Positions 10,660 through 21,200 of a stretch of 64,000 nt of DNA are shown here, in pieces. The notes under the pieces were generated by a model. It did no database searches, was not told the DNA's origin, and worked only from the letters and a program-made list of their open reading frames with translations. How positions within the stretch are numbered: position 1 is the first letter of the stretch; every line of letters starts with the position of its first letter. This DNA comes from Moniliophthora roreri (Eukaryota; Basidiomycota; Agaricomycetes; Agaricales; Marasmiaceae), in assembly GCA_001466705.2 (NCBI GenBank), contig LATX02000233.1:1-64000 (forward strand). The letters run 5' to 3'. Made by a program: the position numbers and the translations under genes.

Positions 10660-11129
10660 ATGACCTTGTACCTCATGAAACGTCTGTATAAACGTGTCAA
10701 GTGAGTACCGATGATGATTTACTAATAGCGGATAAAAACTGACTCGCACGTACCGCTTAGGTACAACATCAAGAGTGCCTTGAGCAGGAGCAAGGCAGGA
10801 GGTAAGAAAGGCGGGGAGTACGTCCTTCTCCATTTCTACCCTTCGTATTTTTGAGATTTTTCCCCGACTCCTTAGATGGTTAACGACTAGGTCGGTATTC
10901 GATATCTGAGAATGAGAGAGAGAGCTCTAACCCAAATCGCAGGTTCCGACCTAAAGGTCCCCCGGACAAGATAGCTGGCGGGAGAGCTAAAGTTGTCCCT
11001 GAAACCAAAAAGGACCCAAAAAAACCAAAGCCAAAGCCAAAGCCGCAACCGCCGCAGCCCAAGCCGCAACCTCAGCCCGAGCCGGAACCAGGCAACGGAG
11101 GGACAAGTTCTGGAAAGACTAAGAAATAG
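10660..11129 (+). CDS. Lys/Pro-rich small basic protein, paralogue B
   Basis: Four exons: 10660-10700, 10761-10817, a 15-nt micro-exon 10876-10890, and 10943-11129, giving 99 residues. The start MTLYLMKRLYKRVK and the stretch KAGGKKGGE match paralogue A. The micro-exon encodes WLTT, and the last exon starts FRPKGPPDKIAGG and continues into an extended KPKPKPKPQPPQPKPQPQPEP tract, ending SGKTKK. It is therefore longer than A by a Pro/Lys/Gln repeat. The 3' part of this gene, from the micro-exon onward, is found again in decayed form at about 15240, 17020 and 19820, each time just before a DUF1349 gene, so this gene marks one end of the ancestral repeat unit. Function unknown. Confidence 0.65.
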
Positions 11130-11298
11130 TTCACGCTCGGGGTTCGATGTTTAACGGTGGTGGTGTCATTGTGATTCGGTTCATTTTGTACATGTACGAC
11201 GGTTACACAGATCTATTGTCAATGATAAACATCCTGCGAAAATGGGAGGGGTTAGACCAATGAATGACCAGACCCTATAGTAGGTACGCACCACCGTA

Positions 11299-11900
11299 TC
11301 CTTCAATCAATGCCGGCTGCAAGTAATTGCCAACTCTCCACTGTCCTCTGTCGATTCTCGAGGTGGCGGCACAACAGTAAACACGCCAAGCATAACCTCC
11401 TTTTTTCAGCCTGACCCCCGAAGCCCACGTAGCCTGTCTGAACGGTGCCCTCGCCCTTCCTGCGCCTTCACCCTCGACGTAGACCTAGTCCGTTCTCCCT
11501 AGTGCTTTCAAGAATGATCCCGAGGACGAATACTCCAATCCGACCATGAATTTGTCACAAGTACAGGCGCGAATACGGCATTATCTTGGGGTTCGATACC
11601 AGTTTTGAGCCGTATGCAGGATAAGTGGTGTTCGGCGTTTGAGGGAAGGCGGTACAGTAGCTGGGTCCGCCTTAGGCGTATCGGTGGCAGTCGAACGATA
11701 TTCTATGCCTTCGTCAGCTTTCGTCTCAGCAACTGAAAAGAGAAGAGACGTACAAAGGGATTTTCGTCACTTGAAACGCACCTGGAGTGTAGCAGGTTTG
11801 GTGGATGCTCCGCCAGAGTTGTTTAAAGTCGAGCAGACTTCTTCAAAATCGAACTCAAAAGCAAATAGCCCGGTGGACGTATGCAGCCCAAGATGTTGAG
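11299..11900 (-). pseudogene. DUF1349 protein, broken copy a
   Basis: Aligns along its length to the three intact DUF1349 genes at 15583, 17374 and 20094. It has lost the segment coding for the WGDPKITLE-like stretch, carries other small indels, and has a poorly conserved first exon. It lies directly after the Lys/Pro-rich gene B, the same arrangement as in the later repeat units, so it appears to be the founding or oldest unit of the array. Confidence 0.65.
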
Positions 11901-12346
11901 AGCAGTCTGCTGCCTGTGCAACTGGTTACAAGATAAGAAGGTTGACGCGTTGACGCGGCGGGCCGCTTCCGAATATCCACATTCAACGTTGTTCACCCTG
12001 ACCGCCCAGGTAGTCCATAGCATCTCGCTCCCTACTCTGCCTCTTGTCATTTGAAGCCATGTACGAGGAAGCCGATGTTGACATCCAGGCGCCATTCCCA
12101 GTCTCCGAGCAAATGTCTATACTTCTTGAATGTCGAATTATCTTTTTTGATGCTAAGAGGGCGTCGAAATCGTGTACTGCCAAATATCGGGTCGGCTGGC
12201 CCTTGGGAAAGAACTCATAAGGATGTACGTACTCCGTGTACTTCTCAATTATGTGACTGACCGTAATTTAAGTTTGATAGAAACATGTTTCCATCGCGTG
12301 AAAACGGGGCCCAAAACATCAGTTCCAATGCCCTCTGTTGCCTATC
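11901..12346. other. Short intergenic stretch with array-flank sequence
   Basis: Contains AAGATGTTGAGAGCAGTCTG near 11890, also found upstream of the other DUF1349 copies (21099). It therefore belongs to the same repeat unit. I see no gene before the ATG at 12347. Confidence 0.4.
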
Positions 12347-14937
12347 ATGCCAAGCACCGGGCCTCCCCTCCTGCAGATTTTCCTCAGTCTCCTACGGCGG
12401 ATACAACATAGCACTCGAGTTGCAAAACAAGACCCACTGCAGCTCCTCTTACTTTTCAAACGCCTTCTGGGCCGGTTCCTTGCCGTACTTCGACCAAAAG
12501 AGACGGGCAGAAGCGGTAGGCCTACATCAACAATCACAGAACGGGATACGGGCAGCGGCACAATCTGTCTAAGCGAAATTCCGTCGAGTTCAACGAGTCC
12601 TGAAGTTCTTCAGCCGCAGCCAACCTCGGATAGTTGGCCTAGATCCCCCATACCCTCGGAAAACACCCTAGAGTCGACGCAGCAGGAATCAGATAATATT
12701 TTCTCGTCAGGCTTGAGAAACCAAGGACTTACCGAAGCTTGCGAAACCTTTTGCACTGTTGTCCCCGAGCGAACCGACAGGTATTATAGAGAAGGTGTTA
12801 TGTGCGTGACAAAAGATATTCTCTGCTATCCACCTCACATGCTCAATAGACCATCACAAAAGACGACTTTCGAACTTGCGCCAATAACGACTCGATTCGA
12901 AACGTGAGCATCGATATGCTGATGCTGAGACATACCCACTCAGTATCCTCATAGCCGAGAACTACCCCTTGGCTGGAAGGCATTTTTACACCCAGAAGGC
13001 GCCCTGTATTTCATGTACGAGCCTAAGGTCTGCCTACTTTTCTGTAGACTATTACAACACTCACTCACGTTTCAGAGACTGTATACCGAGGCCAACCTCT
13101 ACGACCCGAAAATTCTCGAACACATCACTAAATTCACCCATCAATTCGACGAGTACATTCGCACACGAGACATCACCCTCTCTACTCAAATTGATGTTGT
13201 TTTCGATCCTTGGATATCAGAAGACGAGGTTCTATGCCAATACTACCTAGCGGACCATGCCACAAGGAGCATCTTCTGGCTTGATAAGTTCACACTCAAT
13301 GACGACACGTTACCCGTGTGGTTTGCGGGGATCACTGAAATATCGCATATTCGTATGTTCATTCATCATGCTGGGAAATTATTCATTCACATCAACGCAT
13401 TACATGCATTACAGGTCACGCGATTGAAGCACAGTACTGGTGAGCTTCATCATCTCAATTCGTCCTGCTCAATTTTCATGTCTTCGCGGAGGTATCATTG
13501 CTTCCTGTTTCCCCATTCGTTTTCTCTGGGCCAGTCCCACCTAAACGAACTTCGTGGTACTCTTACTTGGAGCATCACGGGTAAGCGGCCACGCCTCCCG
13601 CGATGGATCAACACCCAATGTCTCTCACAGATGTCATCACCTCTACAAAATCCACCGTTCCCTACGAGGTGAGCCAATTGGAGCATATGTTGACCCAAGT
13701 CAATGACATGCGAGGTGAGTCGATATTATGAGGCTCCCAGATGACAGGATACAAACCGAGCAACAAATAGATAATACAGAGTGCAAGGACAATGTCGTGA
13801 CATACAGACAGTACTGTTCCATTTACCTGTACAGGTCGTATTGACTTCTTCATCAGGTAGGCTGATGAGCATTTTTGGTATGTTCATCTACAACGGGACC
13901 AGTTCAGCCTTCGATTTATTCTGGATTCACAGCTCGGCAGCGGTTTTGCCATTTTCATGGGCAGCCCAGTGCCCGTCTCGATCGAGATCGTTCAGTATAC
14001 CGGCCTTCTACACAACGATCTTCACATCATTTACTTCTTCGGCTCGTCTCACCGATTATGTTCTACGGTCCAGATACGTATTGTCGAGAACTGGAAACCC
14101 TCTGGATTGATCGGTTCGTCTATGCGAACTCGTGGTCTACCTTCATAACCTCCATGCACGGTGAATGGCAAAGTATAAGTCTTCTGGTGGGTTGTTTCGT
14201 GTCGTGATCCGCGTACTATCTGAATGGAATTATTCAACCGCCAGGCTACGGTCGTTCTGAATGCCAATGTCGCGCTTTTGGCTATCCAGTCGGTCGATGA
14301 GAGTTCTGCAATGCCAGCTAGGTCTCCTGCTCAGATAACAAGCTACTTATCCGTTATAGCTAGTGTTGGGAGCATTGTTATTGGTTTACTACTCACAAGA
14401 AAGAGTAAGGGCTCAAAGCCAGGGGCGGACGATGCGGTGCGTAAAGCCGCTATTTCATGATTTTGCTGTCAAGAACTCATGATCCAAAAGGCTATCTTCT
14501 TGAACTCGTTCAACAACAACACAGAGAGTTTGGGGAGTGTGGGAGTCGACATACTAGCAACTCTCTATTCTGTACCGTACGCTCTTCTAATGTGGAGGTA
14601 AGTTGTAATTTCTTGATGTCCGTTAGTAGCATAAATGAAGTTCATCGGCAGCATAATTTTCTACCTGATCGGGTTCTCATACATATGCTTCAATGACTCC
14701 ACCGGGCTGGTCAGAGGTTTGGTCTCCGGCGTGTGGCTCGTTGTTGCGCTCATCGTCCTATGGAGTGTCTTGGTCCTCTCATTATGGGACGCCAGGGCTT
14801 CTTTTAAACAACTCTGGTACCGTCGCATGTTCGAGAAGCCGTTGGTGGAGCGATTAAGACGACACGTCAGGAGGACGAGAGAAGTGCTGAGAAGGGCTTC
14901 AAGAAGGGCTTCAATTGCAACCAGGTTTATGGTGTAA
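12347..14937 (+). CDS. WW-like domain membrane protein (paralogue 2)
   Basis: Multi-exon paralogue of the gene at 287-2256. The chosen start is the ATG at 12347 (MPSTGPPLLQIFLSL), which gives a hydrophobic N-terminus and then a Ser/Pro-rich linker. The WW-like motif is at about 12957-13024 (LPLGWKAFLHPEGALYF). It is followed by LYTEANLYDPKILEHI and QYYLADHATRSIFWLD (13090-13290), then HAIEAQYW, VITSTKSTVPYE, ARLDRDRSVY, and FYGPDTYCRELETLWIDRFV (14061-14130). Hydrophobic segments lie at about 14340-14395 (YLSVIASVGSIVIGLLL), 14640-14690 and 14720-14785, and the tail is Arg-rich (RRHVRRTREVLRRA). The order of blocks matches paralogue 1. Its last exon is partly copied at about 19538-19620. Inferred membrane-anchored; function unknown; several exon edges are approximate. 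Confidence 0.7.
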
Positions 14938-15239
14938 TTTGTAACTGACACGAAGTTTGAAGTACTGTAATCCAATACTCTTTAGAGCACCGAGCGAGTT
15001 TGGGGTGAATACATCGGTATTCAGCTGTGCTTAGGGCGTAACTCGAATGACTGTTGAGTAATGACTGATTGAAAGCACTCACTGCGAGATCCTCGTCGCT
15101 CTCGTAGTCTCTTAGGATTGCTGCTAACCTCAAAGTAGGGCTCGCAATCCAGCTTCCCCTTCTCACTCCTCTCACTCCTGGTATTCATTGGTGAAACCAC
15201 ACGAAGATCCATCGACATCCGAGCCATGGAGAGTAGCGT

Positions 15240-15430
15240 TGGCATTTTCGTACATACTGAATGGGAGAGAGATCTATTAATACAAACGCAGATTCAGACG
15301 TAGAGAACACTCCTGTCGGGAGACCTCTAAGGCTGGCACTGGCACGAAAATGAATATGCCAAAGTCAAAGCCGCAGCCCAAACCGAAACCTAGCAACAGT
15401 CACTAGCTCTGGAAGGACAAAGAACTAGTC
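15240..15430 (+). pseudogene. Lys/Pro-rich gene 3' remnant 1
   Basis: Contains CCAAAGTCAAAGCCGCAGCC and TCTGGAAGGACAAAGAACTAG, corresponding to the KPKPKPQP tract and SGKTKK end of the gene at 10660-11129. The first exons are absent and the remaining frame is interrupted. Confidence 0.6.
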
Positions 15431-15582
15431 CGGGCTCAGTTCGACGGTAGCGGTGGCAAGCCATTGTATTCAATTCCTTTCATACGCGCAACGGATGGCT
15501 ATACAGATCCAATCTCATCTAAGACATCCTGCGAAAGCCAGAAGGTCAGACGAACGAATAGATCCTATGGTTAGCGTGTACC

Positions 15583-16311
15583 TTAATATCCTTCAATCAA
15601 GTCCAATTGGAAATCTTCAAACGTAACCGTCAACTCCCCACCGTCCTCGGTTCCTTCCTGAGGTAGCGGCATAGCAGTAAACACACCAACCATAACTTCC
15701 TTCCCTTCATCTTGTCCCTCGAAGCCCCAAGTAACCTGCCTAAATGGCGCTCTCTCCCTTCCTGCACCTTCACCTTCGACATAGACCCACAGTCCGTCCT
15801 CTTTCCTAGCAATTTCAAGGGTGATCTTGGGATCTCCCCAGGGACGAAGACTCCAATCCGACCATGGATTCGCAGCAACTACAGACGCAACAATAGCGTT
15901 ATCTTCGAATTCAATACCAGTTTTGAGCCATTGTGCTGGATAAGTGGTGTTGGGTGTTTTCGGGGAGGTACTGTCTGGGTAGTAAAAGATTAAACCGCCA
16001 TGGGCATATTGAGATTTCCAGTCTGCATTGGCGGTTACACGGAGGCGGTTGAATGATTTTCTGCGCCATCGTCAGCTTTTGTTTCAGAGATTGAAAAGCG
16101 AAATAACGAACAGAGGAATCTTCGTCACGTAAAATGGCGCGTTAAAAGAATCTCTACCGCCTGCAGTTGGAGGTGTACGCCAGACATCTGTATCAGATTT
16201 GGCGGTGAGGTTGAACGCTTCGCCAGTGAGAGGGTTTTCTGGGACAGGAGGGTGATTTGGGGGTGCGTTGATGAGAGTGAACGCGAGAGCGGTCAGTTTG
16301 GTCAGCTGCAT
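15583..16311 (-). CDS. DUF1349 (concanavalin A-like) protein, copy b
   Basis: Two exons, 16112-16311 and 15583-16060, giving 225 residues. DUF1349 proteins have a concanavalin A-like beta-sandwich fold; the fungal members are not biochemically defined, although the fold often binds sugars. Visible features are MQLTKLTALAFTLINAPPNH, NPLTGEAFNL, DVWRTPP, DSFNAPFYVTK, then ADWKSQYAHGGLIFYYP, WLKTGIEFED, NPWSDWSLRPWGDPKITLE, and the end EDFQLDLIEGY before the TAA. The intron uses a GTTCGT donor, the same site in all three intact copies, and exon lengths are identical in all three. The ATG at 16311 is preferred because an upstream in-frame start found in copy c is ATA here and because a TATA box lies 53 bases upstream. 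No signal peptide is seen, so it is probably cytosolic. Confidence 0.8.
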
Positions 16312-16363
16312 TTTTTTCTCGACAGGCTGCGTTGAACTTGAATTTGAGGTTGCTATGTTGGAG

Positions 16364-16371
16364 TTTATATA
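16364..16371 (-). promoter_or_regulatory. TATA box of DUF1349 copy b
   Basis: TATATAAA on the minus strand, 53 bases upstream of the ATG. The same octamer is conserved upstream of copies c and d. Confidence 0.65.
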
Positions 16372-17019
16372 GATCCAATGAAGCCGCAATTGTCGGATGA
16401 TTTACCTCCTTGTCAATTTCCGGCGGGCAAGCCGCCGCAATACGACAGATCTAGCTGCATGCGTAGAAGGGCTTCAATAGGGCGTCTCAGTTACGACGAG
16501 TGTCGAGCTTTTTGCACAGAGAGCCGTAGGATGTACGCAGTTCAAGGCGTTAAGAGCGGTCTGTTGCCCAGTGCCTGTAAAGACGAAGAGGCCATGTAGG
16601 TCAGAAGTTGCTATCCCTCGCACGCGCTGGCTTGGCTTATTTCACTAAGCTCCTTACCCAACGTTATGGTGCACCGGATGCGAATAATAGTCATGCCTTG
16701 AACGAAAAAGGACGACAAGTTTGAGTGCTTCGATATATATGTCTGAACACACGAACACTCACCCAACACGGTAGCTGTATTGGATAAGAACCAAAGGAAT
16801 ACAGATTCTACATTGTCAACGTCGGGGTGTAAGAGCTTGACTGTTCCTGGCGGCAATGTTCCGCGGAGGTTAGAATCAGAGTGTGACTGGCCGAGAACAC
16901 TCATTGCGAGTCGCGAGTCGCACTCGTAGATTCTCAAGGTTGCTTCCGACCTCAACGCATCCAAAATCCGGCTCGACCTTCTCCCTCCTACGTCTCTGTC
17001 GACACCTGGAGAGCGGCGA
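16372..17019. other. Unit boundary, no gene
   Basis: This stretch holds the 5' flank of copy b and the start of the next repeat unit, including CACTCATTGCGAG near 16898 that matches the sequences at 15079 and 19690. I see no gene in it. Confidence 0.4.
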
Positions 17020-17220
17020 TGACTAGGTTGGTATTCGATATCTGATAACGAGCAGCGGGGAAACCTAATATAGAGACAGTTCCGACGTAAAGGACTCCCA
17101 AGAGAATACGGCTGGCGTCAATACTGACATAAACATGGCAATGAACAAGCTAAAGTCAAAGCTGCAGCCTAAGTCAAAATCTAGTAGCGGAGACACTGGT
17201 TCTTCAGAGACTAAGAAACA
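17020..17220 (+). pseudogene. Lys/Pro-rich gene 3' remnant 2
   Basis: Keeps GACTAGGTTGGTATTCGATA, which matches the micro-exon donor and intron 3 of the gene at 10660. It also keeps GTTCCGACGTAAAGG (FRPKG exon start), the AAGTCAAAGCTGCAGCC tract and the final GACTAAGAAA. The reading frame is broken and the first two exons are missing. Confidence 0.65.
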
Positions 17221-17373
17221 GATCAGACTCGGGGTTCCTCGTTTAATAGCAAGTCATTATGTTTGATTCATTTCTGTACGTGTACGACGGCTACAGATTC
17301 ATTAACATCTTGGACATCCTGCGAGAATCGGAGAGGTTAGACCAACGACCAGGCCCTATGCTGAGTACGCACC

Positions 17374-18104
17374 TTAATATCCTTCAATCAAATCCAACTG
17401 CAAATCTTCAAACGTAACCGTCAACTCTCCACCGTCCTCGGTACCTTCCAGAGGCAGCGGCATAGCAGTAAACACACCAACCATGACCTCCTTCCCTTCA
17501 TCTTGACCCTCGAAGCCCCAAGTAACCTGCCTGAATGGTGCCCTCTCCCTTCCTGCACCTTCACCCTCGACGTAAACCCACAATCCGTCTTCTTTCCTAG
17601 AAATTTCAAGGGTGATCTTGGGATCTCCCCAAGGACGAAGACTCCAATCCGACCACGGGTTCGTCGCGACCACAGACGCAAAAACCGCATTATCTTCGAA
17701 TTCGATCCCAGTTTTGAGCCATTGAGCTGGGTAGGTGGTGTTCGGTGCTTGGGGGGAGGTGGTGTCTGGGTAGTAAAAGACTAGCCCGCCTTGGGCGTAT
17801 CGGGATTTCCAGTCTGCATGGGCGGTTACACGGAGGCGGTTGAACAATTTTCTGTGTCATTGTCAGCTTTCGTTTCAACCGACTAGAAAAGAGAAGATAC
17901 GAACAGAGGGACCTTCGTCACGTAAAATGGCGCATTGAAGGAATCTCTGCCACCGGCAGTTGGAGGCGTACGCCAGACATCCGTATCAGACTTTGTGGTG
18001 AGGTTGAACGCTTCGCCAGTGAGAGGGTTTTCTGGGACAGGAGGGTGATTTGGGGGTGCGTTGATGAGAGTGAACGCGAGAGCGGTCAGTTTTGTCAGCT
18101 GCAT
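17374..18104 (-). CDS. DUF1349 (concanavalin A-like) protein, copy c
   Basis: Two exons, 17905-18104 and 17374-17851, giving 225 residues, collinear with copies b and d. Landmarks are INAPPNHPPVPENPLTGE, DVWRTPP, DSFNAPFYVTK, ADWKSRYAQGGLVFYYP, WSDWSLRPWGDPKITLE, and the end EDLQLDLIEGY. An upstream in-frame ATG at 18140 (MATSNST) lies only about eight bases from the TATA box, so transcription would normally start downstream of it; the ATG at 18104 is therefore the likely start, as in copy b. The protein sequence is very close to copy b, implying recent duplication or gene conversion and selection to keep the frame. Probable cytosolic sugar-binding-fold protein; substrate unknown. Confidence 0.8.
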
Positions 18105-18147
18105 TTTCTTGACAGGCTGCGTTGAATTCGAAGTTGCCATGTTGGAG

Positions 18148-18155
18148 TTTATATA
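18148..18155 (-). promoter_or_regulatory. TATA box of DUF1349 copy c
   Basis: TATATAAA on the minus strand, 44 bases upstream of the preferred start at 18104. Confidence 0.65.
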
Positions 18156-18582
18156 GAATTGATGATAAACCAATGAGCCGTATGACCGTTCTCCTGATCA
18201 ATTCAAGGGCTCCGAAACGAGAGAATTGACAGCTGCGTTCGCGTGGACAGTTGGCAGGAGAAGGGCAGGAGAAGGGCTTCAATCGCCGTCCTAGTTACGA
18301 CAAACTTGACGTCGAGCAGGCTTCAGAAGGGAATTCTTCAGCAGATTGGAGGTAAGGGAGCTATTCACAGATATTTGAAGCAGAGAACTGGAAGGATGTA
18401 CGCAGCTCAGGTCTGAGATGAGAGCAAGATGTGAGAGTAGTCCTGCTGCTCAGTCGCTCGATTATCGGCGTCACGGTTAAGGTTTGAAAGTTCCGAGGAT
18501 TTTCCATAAAACTAACCCGGGTAAAGCCATGGCCAGTTCAACTTCTGGTTATTCTGCCCAAAAATTCATCGCCGTAACACTA

Positions 18583-19359
18583 CAGTCATCCACCGGTCCT
18601 TGGCGCACTCAAATTTGGAACGCCTCGGAAATTTATTTCCTAAAGTCCTGCCTAATTCTGTGTATTGGGGTAGCTAGATATGCATAGAAAGATGGTTTCT
18701 AGCACCACAGATGGATGGATATGAGCGGCGAACATGTGTTTTAGATTTTTTTTCTGCAAAAGACATCCATCATGGCAAAACCAGTCCTTGGCGCATCACG
18801 GGATTCCATTTATGGAACAACTCAACTGCGAATACACTCGTCTTCTGCAAGCATTTTTGAGTCATCCAAGGGATTCTAGTAGATATTGGGGCCTCCGGGA
18901 TTTTTTTTTTACAGTAATGGAGTTTGAGGTCAAGTTTGATGTCGAAAAACAATACCTTTACCACTATGGCAGTTGTGATGTCACACATGTTCCGAGTTAC
19001 GAAACCCGCAACTTCATCTCTTACTTCCACCACACACCTTGCACAGTTCCAAATAGTGTTCAAAAGTGCTAATATATCGACTATGCATCTGTATAATGTG
19101 CTAGGGACACACATAACACATAACCCATTCCTTCTTCCTTATTCAGACGCTACGCAAATTTCAGTCAAGCCTCCGAAACATGAGATTTGGATACTTGAAA
19201 ATTCACAACAGCACCTATCCACCTGGGCTGTGGGGTATATTAGTATAGAGGCTTTAATTCTGATATGGTAAAATCTCCAAGAGGATAGGCCTTCAGTTGC
19301 ACTTAGAAAATCGCAACGATTCAAGGACTGGTGCCGCGCCAAGGACCAGTGGATGACTG
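18583..19359. mobile_element. Tc1/mariner-like non-autonomous element
   Basis: A 777-bp element whose two ends are inverted copies of CAGTCATCCACYGGTCCTTG followed by GCGC. It is flanked on each side by the dinucleotide TA (18581-18582 and 19360-19361), the target duplication of the Tc1/mariner superfamily. The homologous repeat unit downstream has the uninterrupted sequence ACACTAGTACTGTG near 21280, with a single TA, and so shows the empty site. No long open frame is present, so the element would need transposase from elsewhere. Confidence 0.8.
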
Positions 19360-19537
19360 TAGTACTGTGATTCTCTCTCTCGAGTTGATACTCAAGACAC
19401 AGTTGCTGACATACCTCAAATCCCAATATCTGACTGGCAGTTATACGCTACTGCAAGTGGTTCTTGTTTCTCCATTTCCACCAAGCTGTACAATCTCTGC
19501 CCGGCGGAAGGCTAAAATGCTGCAGGTGCAATTGGTG

Positions 19538-19625
19538 GAGCGCTTAAGACGACCCGTCAGGGGAAGGAGAGATGTGCTGAGAAGGGCTTCAACTGCAACT
19601 ATTCTTTATGGCATCGAGGCGAATT
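19538..19625 (+). pseudogene. 3' fragment of the WW-like membrane gene
   Basis: The stretch TGGTGGAGCGCTTAAGACGA and the following GTGCTGAGAAGGGCTTCAA match the last codons of the gene at 12347-14937 (LVERLRRHVRRTREVLRRA). The rest of the gene is absent. The fragment shows that the duplicated unit extended into the 3' end of that gene. Confidence 0.7.
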
Positions 19626-19799
19626 CATCGTATCCAGCTGCGTTTAGGGCGTAACTTGAGCGACTGCTGACCGCTGACCGATTGAAAGTGCTTATTAGCT
19701 GCGAGACTCCTCTGTCCTCTCGTAGGCTCTTGAATTGCTGCTAACCTCAAAGCACCCGCAATCCAGCTCCCCTTTCTTACTCTTGGTATTCGTTATGAG

Positions 19800-19960
19800 A
19801 CTTGCACGAAGTTCTATTCGACGTCATGGAGAGCGGCGTTGGCATTTCGTATCTGACAATGAATAAGAGGGATCACGGTAGTGGATAAGCCAAAGTAAAA
19901 GCCGTAGCAGCGGCTCACTGATTCTGGAAAGAGGAACTAGGTTCAGGCTCTTTCCGACAA
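19800..19960 (+). pseudogene. Lys/Pro-rich gene 3' remnant 3
   Basis: A very short remnant containing GCCAAAGTAAAAGCC and TCTGGAAAGAGGAACTAG, matching the KPKPKP and SGKTKK-coding ends of the gene at 10660. It is placed just before DUF1349 copy d, as in the other units. Confidence 0.5.
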
Positions 19961-20093
19961 TAGCGGTGGCATACCATTGTATTCAATTCCTTTCACACGT
20001 GTACAATAGCTACGCAAATCCAATCTCATGTAAGACATCCTACGTGAACCCGAAGGTCAGACGAACGAATGGTTCTCATGGGAAGTGTGCACC

Positions 20094-20824
20094 TCAATGT
20101 CCTTCAATCAACTCCAGCTGCAAGTCTTCAAACGTAACCGTCAACTCTCCACCGTCCTCGGTTCCTTCCAGAGGCAAAGGCATAGCAGTAAACACACCAA
20201 CCATAACCTCCTTCCCTTCATCCTGTCCCTCGAAGCCCCCAGTAACTTGTCTAAATGGTGCTCTCTCCCTTCCTGCACCTTCACCCTCGACGTAGACCCA
20301 CAATCCGTTCCTTTTCCTGACAATTTCAAGAGTGATCTTGGGATCTCCCCAAGGACGAAGACTCCAATCCGACCATGGATTCGCAGCAACTACAGACGCG
20401 ACAACAGCGTTATCTTCAAATTCGATCCCAGTTTTGAGCCATTGTGCTGGGTAGGTGGTATTCGGTGCTCGAGGGGAGGTGGTGTCTGGGTAGTAAAAGA
20501 TTAAACCGCCTTGGGCATATTGAGATTTCCAGTCTGCACGGACGGTTACACGGAGGCGGTTGAATGATTTTCTGTGTCATCGTCAGCTTTCATTTTAAGC
20601 GACTAGAAAAGAGAAGAGACGAACAGAGGAATCTTCGTCACATAGAATGGCGCATTAAAAGAATCTCTACCGCCTGCAGTTGGAGGCGTACGCCAGACAT
20701 CTGTATTAGGTTTCGCGGTGAGGGTGAATGCTTCGCCGGTAAGAGGGTTTTCCGGAAGAGGAGGATGCGCTGGGGGTGCATTGATGAGAGTGAATGCGAG
20801 AGTGGTCGGTTCTGTTGACTGCAT
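20094..20824 (-). CDS. DUF1349 (concanavalin A-like) protein, copy d
   Basis: Two exons, 20625-20824 and 20094-20571, giving 225 residues with the same intron position and GTTCGT donor as copies b and c. The start is MQSTEPTTLAFTLINAPPAH. Conserved landmarks are NPLTGEAFTL, DVWRTPP, DSFNAPFYVTK, GLIFYYP, WSDWSLRPWGDPKITLE, and the end EDLQLELIEGH. It is the most diverged of the three intact copies, with changes in the first ten residues and in IVRKRNGLWVYVE, and its TGA replaces the TAA of copies b and c. Probably cytosolic; specific function unknown. Confidence 0.8.
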
Positions 20825-20863
20825 TTTTTCGACGGCGTTGAATTCGAAATGACCACGTTGGAG

Positions 20864-20871
20864 TTTATATA
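20864..20871 (-). promoter_or_regulatory. TATA box of DUF1349 copy d
   Basis: TATATAAA on the minus strand, 40 bases upstream of the ATG at 20824, matching copies b and c. Confidence 0.65.
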
Positions 20872-21200
20872 GAATTGATGATGATCCATATGACCTTCCT
20901 CCTGACCAATTCAAGGCTCCGAAACGAGAGAATTGACAGTTGCGTGTACGTGGACAAGGCTTGGAAGAAGGCCAGGAGAAGGGTTTCAATCGCTGTCCTA
21001 CTGGCTAGGACAAAATTAACATCGAGCAGGATACAGAAGGGGATTTTCCAGCAGATCGAAGGTAAGGGAGATGCCCACAGACATACGCAGCTCGAGTCGA
21101 AGATGTTGAGAGCAGTCTGCTGCTCAGTCATCCGCGTCACAGTTGAAATTATCTGAAAACTCCGAAGATTTCCCGTAAATCTCCCTTTGACCACTAACCT

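Larger units (their letters stand above)
14941..21200. repeat. Tandem array of about 1.7-2.7 kb units
   Basis: Three units begin near 14950, 16640 and 19540. Each has the flank sequence CACTCxxTGCGAG...GCTxxTAACCTCAA, a decayed 3' end of the Lys/Pro-rich gene, an intact DUF1349 gene on the minus strand, and a downstream flank containing GTACGCAG...AGAGCxGTCTG. The broken DUF1349 copy at 11299 belongs to a fourth, older unit. The unit starting near 19540 also carries the last codons of the WW-like gene. Confidence 0.75.
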
